From Caldilinea sp. (GTDB taxonomy: Bacteria; Chloroflexota; Anaerolineae; Caldilineales; Caldilineaceae), in the NCBI GenBank assembly GCA_026389955.1, contig JAPLGY010000164.1, forward strand, positions 1-8,815: 8,815 nucleotides of DNA, given 5' to 3'. Shown one piece after another: positions 1 to 7,950 of the stretch. Made by a program: the position numbers and the translations under genes. The notes under the pieces were generated by a model. The model was not told where the DNA came from. It did not search any database and worked only from the letters and a program-made list of their open reading frames with translations. How positions within the stretch are numbered: the first letter of the stretch is position 1; every line of letters begins with the position of its first letter.

Positions 1-1404
<1,404 letters not shown>

Positions 1405-1521
1405 CACTTTCCAGACAGATTCCAGACAAAGCTCCTGGCCAGCTCTTGTGACAGACGACACGGCCGCTGATGCCGCAACCTGTCCGAGTATAGCCTACTT
1501 TGCACCCAAAGCTCAACCTGC
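1405..1521. other. Divergent intergenic region between the CapA-like gene and murJ
   Basis: This 117-bp spacer separates two genes transcribed away from each other. It contains the minus-strand promoter candidate, most of the plus-strand one, and near the lipoprotein start a 9-bp direct repeat, TTCCAGACA at 1409-1417 and 1420-1428, with an 11-bp period. No RNA gene or small ORF is convincing here. Confidence 0.7.
1487..1516 (-). promoter_or_regulatory. Candidate sigma70 promoter for the CapA-like gene
   Basis: Read on the minus strand, TTGAGC (1516-1511) and TATACT (1492-1487) are separated by 18 bp. The -10 matches consensus at five of six bases and the -35 at four. Transcription would begin near 1480, giving a leader of about 75-85 nt before the lipoprotein start. 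The site overlaps the candidate murJ promoter on the other strand. This is seen by eye only. Confidence 0.5.
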
Positions 1522-1530
1522 ATGTATAAT
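1500..1530 (+). promoter_or_regulatory. Candidate promoter for murJ with perfect TATAAT
   Basis: A perfect -10 hexamer TATAAT lies at 1525-1530. The best -35 is the weak TTGCAC at 1500-1505, 19 bp away. If it is used, transcription starts near 1537. That is after the first in-frame ATG of murJ (1522) and about three bases before an in-frame GTG (1540), so the message could be nearly leaderless. Confidence 0.45.
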
Positions 1531-3153
1531 CGCAGAATTGTGACTGTACACGACACACCCGTTTCCCAACACCCACCAACGGCCAGACTGGACAGCCGCC
1601 GCATGGCGGGCGCTGCGCTGCTGGTCATGCTCTTTTTTGTGCTCAGTCGACTCTCCGGGCTGGCACGCGAAGTAGTGATCGGGGCCCGTTTCGGAACAGC
1701 AGCCGACTATGATGCCTATCTGGCCGCCTTCCGTATTCCCGATCTGCTCTTTCAAATCGCAGCAGGGGGTGCGCTGGGCAGCGCCTTTATCCCGGTCTTT
1801 GCCAGCACCTGGCAAACGAACGACCGCCAGGCGGCCTGGCGCCTTTTCAGCCAGGTGCTCAACCTGGTCACGCTGGTGCTGGTTGCCCTGAGTCTGGCAG
1901 CAGCCTTTGGCGCTGAACCGCTCGTCCGCACCCTGCTGGCCCCGGGCTTCACGCAGCCACAGCAGCAGTTGACGGTCTCCCTGCTGCGACTCATGCTGGC
2001 CGGCACCGTCATCTTCGGCGTCAGCGGCCTGGTGATGGGTGCGTTGAACACCACCCAACATTTTCTGGCCCCGGCCGCCGCACCTGTCCTCTACAACCTG
2101 GCGATCCTCGCCGCAGCCTTCTGGCTGGCCCCGCACTACGGCATCTACGGACTCGGGGTCGGTGTTGTGGCAGGGTCAGTGACACACCTGCTGGTCCAGC
2201 TGCCCGTGCTGCTGCACAAGGGCTTTCGCCCGCAGTGGACCCTCTCCCTGCGGGAAGCCGGCGTGCGCAGGGTGACACTGTTGATGGGCCCACGGGTTCT
2301 GGGGCTCATCTTCGTCCAGCTCCATTTTTGGATCAACACGGTGTTGGCCAGTGGACTGGGCAACGGTGCCCTCAGCGCCCTCAACTACGCCTGGCTGCTG
2401 ATGCTGCTGCCGCAAGGGATCCTCGCGCAGGGGATTGCCACCGTCGTCTTCCCAACACTTGCCGCACAACTGGCAGCAGGAGAAGGCAAGGCCTTCCAGA
2501 TCACCTTCGAGCGCGCGCTGCGTGTCGTGGTCTTTCTGGTGGCCCCCTCCGCCATGCTGCTGCTCGTGCTGCGCCGTCCAACGATCAGCCTTCTGCTCGA
2601 ACGCGGCGCCTTCGACACCCAAAGTATGTTGCTGGTCGCCTACGCTCTGCAGTTTTACATCGTCGGGCTCCTCTTTCACGCCATATTGGAAATCGTGGTG
2701 CGCGGTTTTTACGCGCTGCAAGATACCTGGACACCCGTCCGGGTCGGCATCCTGGCCATGAGCGGCAATATCGGACTCAGTTTTCTGCTGGTAGGAGCGC
2801 TCTCCTTTGGTGGGCTGGCGCTGGCCAACAGCCTGGCGACGCTGGTGGAGACAGTTGCCCTCTGCTGGCTGCTGGGTCGCCGTCTCCCCACCGGCCTGGG
2901 CTGGCACACGCTGCTGCCAGCGCTGGCCAAAACGCTGGTCGCCGCCGCTGGCATGGGGCTGGCAGCCTGGGGATGGGGAAACTGGGTCTACCACACTGTC
3001 TATCTGGGCAACCTGGTTGCCTGGAACGACGATTGGTTGACCGTCCTGGTCGGCATCCCACTGGCACTGTCGGTCTATCTTGGAGTGCACAAGCTGCTCC
3101 AGAGCGAGGAACTGGCCCTGGCCCTGGGGCTGCTGCGCCGTCGACAACGCTGA
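1522..3153 (+). CDS. murJ: MurJ/MviN family lipid II flippase
   Basis: An integral membrane protein of the MOP superfamily, whose MurJ branch moves lipid-linked peptidoglycan precursor (lipid II) across the cytoplasmic membrane. The 543-residue length fits the family, as does the string of hydrophobic segments from about residue 29 to 535. Family marks include LSRLSGLARE (41-50) with two arginines, AFRIPDLL (69-76), the small-residue stretch AAGGALGSAFIP (80-91), GPRVLG (256-261), LERGAF (359-364) and RGFYALQDTWTPV (394-406). The start is uncertain. The ATG at 1522 is the longest choice but overlaps a TATAAT. GTG 1540 would suit a leaderless transcript. ATG 1603 sits just before the first membrane segment. 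None has a good ribosome-binding site. It diverges from the CapA-like gene. A related exopolysaccharide lipid flippase is the main alternative, but the motifs favour MurJ. Confidence 0.93.
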   Translation: MYNRRIVTVHDTPVSQHPPTARLDSRRMAGAALLVMLFFVLSRLSGLAREVVIGARFGTAADYDAYLAAFRIPDLLFQIAAGGALGSAFIPVFASTWQTNDRQAAWRLFSQVLNLVTLVLVALSLAAAFGAEPLVRTLLAPGFTQPQQQLTVSLLRLMLAGTVIFGVSGLVMGALNTTQHFLAPAAAPVLYNLAILAAAFWLAPHYGIYGLGVGVVAGSVTHLLVQLPVLLHKGFRPQWTLSLREAGVRRVTLLMGPRVLGLIFVQLHFWINTVLASGLGNGALSALNYAWLLMLLPQGILAQGIATVVFPTLAAQLAAGEGKAFQITFERALRVVVFLVAPSAMLLLVLRRPTISLLLERGAFDTQSMLLVAYALQFYIVGLLFHAILEIVVRGFYALQDTWTPVRVGILAMSGNIGLSFLLVGALSFGGLALANSLATLVETVALCWLLGRRLPTGLGWHTLLPALAKTLVAAAGMGLAAWGWGNWVYHTVYLGNLVAWNDDWLTVLVGIPLALSVYLGVHKLLQSEELALALGLLRRRQR

Positions 3154-3181
3154 TACACGGGGATACACGGGGATACACGGG
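3152..3181 (+). repeat. Three perfect 10-bp tandem repeats after murJ
   Basis: The unit GATACACGGG occurs three times in a row without mismatch, followed by a diverged tail (GACGCAGAGAGG). The first copy overlaps the last two bases of the murJ stop codon. The unit is not a multiple of three and lies outside any gene, so it is not protein-coding. It could be a remnant of a dispersed intergenic repeat. Confidence 0.85.
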
Positions 3182-3214
3182 GACGCAGAGAGGCCGAAGA
3201 AGCGTGTTTCCTAC

Positions 3215-3243
3215 TTGTCAAGCAGGCGTCTGGTCGCTATACT
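3215..3243 (+). promoter_or_regulatory. Near-consensus sigma70 promoter of the zinc peptidase gene
   Basis: TTGTCA (3215-3220) and TATACT (3238-3243) are separated by exactly 17 bp, with five of six consensus bases in each hexamer. Transcription would start near 3250, giving a short leader of about 36 nt. This suggests the peptidase gene is transcribed independently of murJ and probably at a steady, housekeeping level. Confidence 0.75.
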
Positions 3244-3270
3244 GGAGTTCAGTAGATTGCGGCAAAAAAA

Positions 3271-3276
3271 AGGAGG
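3271..3276 (+). promoter_or_regulatory. Strong Shine-Dalgarno site AGGAGG
   Basis: A full AGGAGG, preceded by a run of A, lies 9 nt before the ATG at 3286 and fixes that start. It is the only strong ribosome-binding site in this window; the other starts have weak or no such match. Confidence 0.9.
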
Positions 3277-3285
3277 CTGATCACG

Positions 3286-3975
3286 ATGTTTTTTGACCCA
3301 AATTATCTGCTTTATATGATTCCCCCTCTCCTGTTGGGCCTGTGGGCACAGTTCCGGGTCCAAAGCGCCTTCCGCCAGTACACCAAGGTGCGCACTGCCA
3401 ACGGGATGACCGGTGCACAAATGGCCCGCCAGATCCTGGACGCCAATGGTCTGCAAGGGGTGGCCGTCGAGCGGGTCGGCGGGATGCTGAGCGACCACTA
3501 TGACCCGCGCGGCAAGGTGTTGCGGCTGAGTGAGGCCGTGTACGCAACCCCCAGCGTGGCCGCCGTCGGCGTTGCAGCCCACGAAGCCGGCCACGCCCTG
3601 CAGGACAAGCTTCACTACGGCCCGCTGCGGCTGCGTTCGACGCTCGTGCCAGCAGTCAATTTTGGCAGCTGGCTGGGCCCAATCATCTTTATGGTCGGCT
3701 TTTTTATGTCCGGCGCCACCGGCAACGCCATCGCCTGGTTCGGTCTGCTGTTGTTTGGCATGACCGCTCTCTTTGCGCTGGTGACGCTGCCCGTCGAATT
3801 CGACGCCAGCAAACGAGCCCGCCAACAGCTTGCTGTGTCCGGGATGTTCAGCCCACAGGAGATCAAAGGGGTAGGTCAGGTGTTGGATGCCGCTGCGCTG
3901 ACCTATGTCGCCGCTGCCGTGCAGGCGGTTGCGACGATGCTGTACTACGTCTCACTGCTTTCACGACGGGACTGA
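3286..3975 (+). CDS. YugP-type membrane zinc metallopeptidase
   Basis: A 229-residue membrane protein matching the neutral zinc metallopeptidase family of Bacillus YugP (Pfam Zn_peptidase_2). The catalytic zinc motif HEAGH is at residues 99-103, inside the family context VGVAAHEAGHALQD. A second family block, TLPVEFDASKRA (167-178), supplies acidic residues likely to complete the metal site. Hydrophobic segments lie at about 5-21, 128-142, 148-168 and 203-225. The N-terminal helix followed by a soluble catalytic stretch and a membrane C-terminal half is typical. Length is normal for the family. It has its own promoter and a strong ribosome-binding site, with a long hairpin just after the stop. 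Substrates of this family are poorly known; a role in membrane protein turnover is inference. Confidence 0.93.
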   Translation: MFFDPNYLLYMIPPLLLGLWAQFRVQSAFRQYTKVRTANGMTGAQMARQILDANGLQGVAVERVGGMLSDHYDPRGKVLRLSEAVYATPSVAAVGVAAHEAGHALQDKLHYGPLRLRSTLVPAVNFGSWLGPIIFMVGFFMSGATGNAIAWFGLLLFGMTALFALVTLPVEFDASKRARQQLAVSGMFSPQEIKGVGQVLDAAALTYVAAAVQAVATMLYYVSLLSRRD

Positions 3976-3986
3976 AGCGCTCTGCC

Positions 3987-4028
3987 GCCAGTGGCAAGCG
4001 CAGGAGATACCTTCTGCGTGCCACTGGC
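3987..4028 (+). terminator. Long imperfect hairpin downstream of the zinc peptidase
   Basis: A perfect 10-bp inverted repeat, GCCAGTGGCA (3987-3996) against TGCCACTGGC (4019-4028), encloses a second stem, CGCAG (3999-4003) with CTGCG (4014-4018). Three further pairs (one of them G-U) and an ATAC loop can extend it. A two-base bulge (3997-3998) separates the stems. It begins 11 bp after the stop codon, where a terminator would be expected, but neither strand has a T-tract after it. It may be a factor-assisted terminator, a 3'-end stabiliser or a REP-like element. Confidence 0.5.
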
Positions 4029-4149
4029 CCCTCCAAGCAGCCCACAGCGGCCCTGGCAACGTATGCTGAGCATCCGGCACGCCTGCTTGCACAGATTGTT
4101 CGAACGGCCAGAAGTTGGCCCATTCTCTGGCTGAACCAATCGCAGGCCC

Positions 4150-5193
4150 ATGTGCATGGAACGACAACCACCTGCTGTCTACCACTTTCTGTATTTTGTC
4201 GCCGGCATCGCCACAATCCTGCTGTTGAGCTTGCTGGCCGCTGCTGCGGTAGGCCCCCCAGAATGGACCCCCACGTTCGACCCGATCGACAACACCCTGC
4301 TGCCAGCCGGACAGCCGTTGCCCCCTCCTCGTCCGCCGGCGACCTGGACCGAACGCCAAAACAGCCCTCCCATGGGGCAGCGGCCGCAGATCGCGCTGCC
4401 CCCCGCCACGCTGGGCATCGAATTTGTCCCAGTGGTGCGCATGCAGAATGGCCACCTCCACCCAGCCCCCTCCATCCTGGGTGAGCTGGCCCAGCAGCAC
4501 CGAGGAGCGACCTGGCTTATCGGCAACGAGCCCGATGTGCGCTGGCAGGACAATACCTCCCCCGAAGTCTACGCAGTCGCCTACCACCGTGCCTACCACG
4601 CCATCAAAAGCGCAGACCCCACTGCCCAGGTCGCTGCCGGCGGGCTGATCCAAATCACACCGCTGCGGCTGCGCTATCTGGAGCGCGTCTGGCAGTTTTA
4701 TCGCTCCCTCTACCACACTGCAATGCCGGTCGATGTCTGGACGATGCACGCTTATGTGCTGCACGAAGCACGCGACAGCTGGGGAGCCAATATCCCACCC
4801 GGATTTGCGATCGAACAACAGGGGGTTGGCTGGGATGTGCAAGACCACGACAGCCTGACGTTGGTGGAACAGCAGGTCCGAGCAATGCGCCGTTGGATGG
4901 CAGCCCACGGCCAACAGCACAAACCGTTGTGGATCACAGGCTATGGCATCCTGCTGCCCGCAGAAGATGGGTTTGACACCGAACGCGTGACCGCCTTTTT
5001 ACGCGGCAGTTTTACACTTTTCACCACGTTGACCGACCCGGCGTTGGGCCCAGCCCACGACGCGCACCGGCTGGTGCAGCGCTGGAACTGGTCTTTCGCA
5101 CGCGACAGCCGTTACCCCACCGGCAATCTTTTCGACGACCAGGGCCAGCCTACCCCGCTCGGCAACCTCTACAGCTCCCTGCTCCCCCCGTAA
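4150..5193 (+). CDS. Membrane-anchored glycoside-hydrolase-like protein, second catalytic Glu apparently missing
   Basis: A 347-residue protein with one hydrophobic N-terminal segment (about 11-34, no lipobox), a proline-rich linker (about 36-88), and a domain that looks like a clan GH-A TIM-barrel glycosidase (GH39 or glycosyl-hydrolase catalytic-core type). [10 protein letters not shown] (123-132) carries the Asn-Glu-Pro motif whose Glu127 would be the acid/base. [11 protein letters not shown] (194-204) fits a later barrel strand. The strand expected to bear the nucleophile, usually ending Ile-Thr-Glu-Tyr-Gly, reads WITGYG (261-266): Gly264 is encoded by GGC at 4939-4941. The C-terminal block RLVQRWNWS and [12 protein letters not shown] resembles family ends. 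An in-frame stop at 4132 excludes a longer start; ATG 4150 or 4156 are both possible with weak ribosome-binding sites. It may bind glycan without hydrolysing it. Exact family and substrate are unknown. Confidence 0.75.
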   Translation: MCMERQPPAVYHFLYFVAGIATILLLSLLAAAAVGPPEWTPTFDPIDNTLLPAGQPLPPPRPPATWTERQNSPPMGQRPQIALPPATLGIEFVPVVRMQNGHLHPAPSILGELAQQHRGATWLIGNEPDVRWQDNTSPEVYAVAYHRAYHAIKSADPTAQVAAGGLIQITPLRLRYLERVWQFYRSLYHTAMPVDVWTMHAYVLHEARDSWGANIPPGFAIEQQGVGWDVQDHDSLTLVEQQVRAMRRWMAAHGQQHKPLWITGYGILLPAEDGFDTERVTAFLRGSFTLFTTLTDPALGPAHDAHRLVQRWNWSFARDSRYPTGNLFDDQGQPTPLGNLYSSLLPP

Positions 5194-5204
5194 CGCCTCT
5201 GGCC

Positions 5205-6350
5205 TTACACCACAGCCAACAGGCGGACGATCGAACGCACGATGTCAAAGGTGGCCTGCGGATGCCCCAGCGCGCGTGCACGCTGGGCACGCTCATGCAG
5301 TTCGGCCCGTTCTGGACCAAACCATCGCACCAACTGATCCGCGATCGCAGCCGGCGCCCGCTCGAACACGCCAACCCCCTGCTCGACCACGTACGGCACA
5401 TTGCCTTCCTCTTGGCCAGGAATAAAGCCGCTCAGCACAATCGGCAACCCGCAGACCAACGCCTCCGCAATCGTGCCCGGCCCCGCTTTGGTGACGATGC
5501 AGTCGCAGGCAGCCATCCAGTCGGGCATGTTCTCGACAAAGCCGCGTACATGGACAGCGACCGGCCAGCGGCGAGCAGCCAGCCGCTCCTGCAACGTGCG
5601 GTTGCGGCCACAGATCACCGCGATCTGACCATTTCCAGCCGCACTGAAGCGGCTGGCACAGTGCGCAACAATCTCCTCGACCGGGCCAATCCCTTCCCCA
5701 CCCCCAACTACCAGAACAGCAGGCGTGCCCAGTGCCATCCCCAGCTCGGCGCGCAAATCGGCTTTGGGACGGGGCGGACGGGCAAAGGCAGGCCGGATCG
5801 GCAAGCCCGAAAGATGGATGCGCTCCTCCAGGACACCCACCCGCTGCGCAATTGCCCTGCTCTCACAGCTGGCGACATAGACAGCGTCGACCTGGGGATG
5901 AAACCAAAGCGGGTGGACGGTGCTCAGATCGGTGACCACGGTCACAAACGGAATCCGCCGCCCCTGCCGGGTCAAGGCCTGCACAAAAATCTCCTGCATC
6001 AAAGGATGCACCGACAGAATCAGATCTGGGGTGTGCTGGTCGATGGCCCGGCGGGCAGCGTAGCGCAGCAGACGGCTGCCCAGCCGGGCCGTCCGCGTGC
6101 TGAAGCCATGTGAACGCCCCCCGTAGAGCCATTTCCACAGCCAGGGCACATCGTTGGACAAAAACGGATAGACATTGGGCATCTGGTTGAAGGGCCAGGG
6201 CAGATCCTGCGCGATGAAATCGATGATCTCCACCCCAAATCGGCCTGGATAAAGCTCCTCAAACCCAGCCTTGAGCGCCTGCGCGCTGGCCCGGTGCCCC
6301 CCCCCTGTGTCGCTCATCAAAATCAAAATACGTTGCATCGCTGGTGGCAT
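5205..6350 (-). CDS. MGDG synthase/UgtP-like GT28 diacylglycerol glycosyltransferase
   Basis: A 381-residue GT-B enzyme of family GT28 that resembles monogalactosyldiacylglycerol synthases and processive diacylglycerol glucosyltransferases. These transfer a sugar from a UDP-sugar to diacylglycerol at the inner face of the membrane. The N-terminal lipid-acceptor domain opens with MSDTGGGHRASA (12-23) and contains VTDLSTVHPLWFHP (139-152). The C-terminal donor domain shows VVGGGEGIGP (214-223), GFVENMPDWM (270-279), TKAGPGTIAEA (287-297) and PGQEEGNVPYV (311-321), the expected nucleotide-sugar-binding order. There is no signal peptide. Length is normal. The ATG at 6350 lies 6 nt after the preceding gene's stop; an inner ATG at 6338 would start directly at MQRILIL, where homologues often begin. 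Neither has a clear Shine-Dalgarno, so translation may be coupled. Whether the sugar is galactose or glucose cannot be read from sequence. Confidence 0.9.
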   Translation of the reverse strand: MPPAMQRILILMSDTGGGHRASAQALKAGFEELYPGRFGVEIIDFIAQDLPWPFNQMPNVYPFLSNDVPWLWKWLYGGRSHGFSTRTARLGSRLLRYAARRAIDQHTPDLILSVHPLMQEIFVQALTRQGRRIPFVTVVTDLSTVHPLWFHPQVDAVYVASCESRAIAQRVGVLEERIHLSGLPIRPAFARPPRPKADLRAELGMALGTPAVLVVGGGEGIGPVEEIVAHCASRFSAAGNGQIAVICGRNRTLQERLAARRWPVAVHVRGFVENMPDWMAACDCIVTKAGPGTIAEALVCGLPIVLSGFIPGQEEGNVPYVVEQGVGVFERAPAAIADQLVRWFGPERAELHERAQRARALGHPQATFDIVRSIVRLLAVV

Positions 6351-6356
6351 GGTCGG

Positions 6357-7904
6357 TCAATAGGCGCCTGTCGCGCGCAGCACAGCCGGCACCGAACGCA
6401 GCAGGATGCTGGCATCCAGACCGACACTCCAATTTTCGACATAATACAGATCCAGCAGCACCATCTCGTCAAACATCAGATCGCTGCGCCCGCTGACCTG
6501 CCAAAGCCCAGTCAACCCCGGACTGACCGAAAGCCGTTTCTTCATCCATTCCTGATACTGGGCCACCTCCGCAGGCAGATTGGGGCGCGGCCCGATCAGG
6601 CTCATCTCCCCGCGCAACACATTGAGCAGCTGCGGCAGCTCGTCCAGACTGTACCGGCGGATCCAACGGCCAACACGCGTCAGACGCGGGTCTTTCCGAA
6701 TTTTGAAAAGTGGTCCGCTCGATTCGTTGAGGCCGGCGATCTGGCTGCGCAGCTGGTCAGCGTTCGCCACCATCGAACGAAACTTGTAACAGATAAAATG
6801 CTGGCCGTTCTTCCCCACACGCGTCTGACGAAACAAGATCGGGCCGGGCGTCTCAAAGCGGATCGCCAGCGCAATCAGCAGCAGGAGCGGCGCGACCGCC
6901 ACGCCCATCGCCGCACCGACCACCAGGTCAAAGACACGTTTGAAAAGCAGGTTCCATCCCTGGATCGAGATCTCACGCGTGGACATCAACGGAATGCCGT
7001 TGAGCACCTGCACTTTCATCTGATTTTTGGTCAACAGAAAAAGATCGGGCACCACATAGGCTTCCACCTGCTGCTGTTCGCATTCGCACAGCAGACGCTG
7101 GATCGTAGGGTGGGTCTGCCAGGGCAGGCAGATAATCATCCGCTGAATGGCCTGTGCCGCCATCACCTCAGGGGCCTTTTCGATCGGGCCCAACGCCTTG
7201 AAACGACCGACATCCGTGCTGCTCTTGGCGGGGTTGTCGTCCAAAAATCCCACCAGCTTCCAGCCGTAGTCAGGACGGGCGACCAACGTGCGCATCACCA
7301 TCCGTCCGACGTCGCCAGCCCCCACCAACAAAACACGGTGTACCCCAATGTCATACCGGCGCAGATGGCTGCGCGCTCCAAGAATCACCAGCCGACTCAC
7401 CCCCAGATAGACCGTCACCAGGATCGCCGTGTACAGAAAGACCAGCCGGCTGTAGAGCATAGGCCGAAAGAGCAGATTGACCACGATGAGAAGGATCACC
7501 CCCACGGTGGTGGCTGTTGCAATTCGCCAGAGCTCTTCGACCCAGCTGCGGCCCGGCTGGTAAGGATAGACGCGCGAAAAACGAAAGGCCACCAGCAAAA
7601 AAAGGACCAGCAGCAGCACCTGGGGCAGGTAGCTGGTCAACGGCAGTTGAAAGGCAGGATCGACTGCGATAAAAAGCTGGGCCTGGTAGCGCAGCGCAAA
7701 GGCAGTCAAAAAGGCAGCAAAAATCCAGAAGACATCTGTGACGATCAGGAGCAGCCGCCAGAGGGACGCGGGCACCCGCTGGGTGAGGGCAGCCAGCCAG
7801 CTGAGGGGGCTGCCGGAGACGGCGGGCTGCTGTCTGGGGACCGGTTCGGTCGCATCAAGTTTGTCGACAGTTGTCATTTGGTTCTGCTGTTCGTCGGCGA
7901 ACAT
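6357..7904 (-). CDS. WbaP-type polyprenyl glycosylphosphotransferase (exopolysaccharide priming enzyme)
   Basis: A 515-residue membrane enzyme that attaches the first sugar-1-phosphate of a surface glycan to a polyprenyl phosphate carrier. N-terminal hydrophobic segments lie at about 48-72, 93-110, 130-148 and 155-175. A nucleotide-binding-like fold follows, VLLVGAGDVGR (191-201) and LVGFLDDNP (217-225), as in the CoA_binding_3 domain. The C-terminal catalytic domain (Bac_transf, about 318-510) starts with a membrane helix (324-349). It contains FRQTRVGKNG (358-367), YKFRSM (373-378), SLDELPQLLNVLRG (419-432) with the conserved Asp-Glu pair, MSLIGPRP (434-441) and PGLTGLWQVSGRS (462-474). All key blocks are present, so it should be active. 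The ATG at 7904 is directly preceded by GGAG, too close for a normal site; GGAAAG lies 12 nt upstream. The sugar specificity is unknown. Confidence 0.94.
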   Translation of the reverse strand: MFADEQQNQMTTVDKLDATEPVPRQQPAVSGSPLSWLAALTQRVPASLWRLLLIVTDVFWIFAAFLTAFALRYQAQLFIAVDPAFQLPLTSYLPQVLLLVLFLLVAFRFSRVYPYQPGRSWVEELWRIATATTVGVILLIVVNLLFRPMLYSRLVFLYTAILVTVYLGVSRLVILGARSHLRRYDIGVHRVLLVGAGDVGRMVMRTLVARPDYGWKLVGFLDDNPAKSSTDVGRFKALGPIEKAPEVMAAQAIQRMIICLPWQTHPTIQRLLCECEQQQVEAYVVPDLFLLTKNQMKVQVLNGIPLMSTREISIQGWNLLFKRVFDLVVGAAMGVAVAPLLLLIALAIRFETPGPILFRQTRVGKNGQHFICYKFRSMVANADQLRSQIAGLNESSGPLFKIRKDPRLTRVGRWIRRYSLDELPQLLNVLRGEMSLIGPRPNLPAEVAQYQEWMKKRLSVSPGLTGLWQVSGRSDLMFDEMVLLDLYYVENWSVGLDASILLRSVPAVLRATGAY

Positions 7905-7950
7905 CTCCGATTTTTTCTTTCCATCTCATTTTGCCAGCGAATCGGCTGAC

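Noticed and set aside
3007..3021. Perfect 7-bp palindrome around one base inside murJ
   Set aside because: A one-base loop cannot fold as RNA, and it lies in conserved-length coding sequence, so it is probably chance.
2176..3168. Minus-strand open frame of 330 codons
   Set aside because: It is antisense to murJ, Gln- and His-rich, with no domain.
4062..4067. TATGCT as a -10 element for the GH-like gene
   Set aside because: No acceptable -35 hexamer lies at 16-19 bp spacing, so it is not listed as a promoter.
4091..4110. GTTCGAAC-containing stretch resembling a tRNA T-arm
   Set aside because: No cloverleaf can be formed around it: acceptor, D and anticodon arms are absent on both strands.
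3961..4920. Minus-strand open frame of 319 codons covering the hairpin spacer
   Set aside because: It is mostly antisense to the GH-like gene and has no recognisable motif. The spacer part alone gives no plausible protein.
6294..7949. Plus-strand open frame of 551 codons, longer than the gene opposite it
   Set aside because: It is antisense to the WbaP-type gene, which has every family motif. The composition (Gln, His, Arg, Lys) is that of a shadow frame, and it has no good ribosome-binding site.
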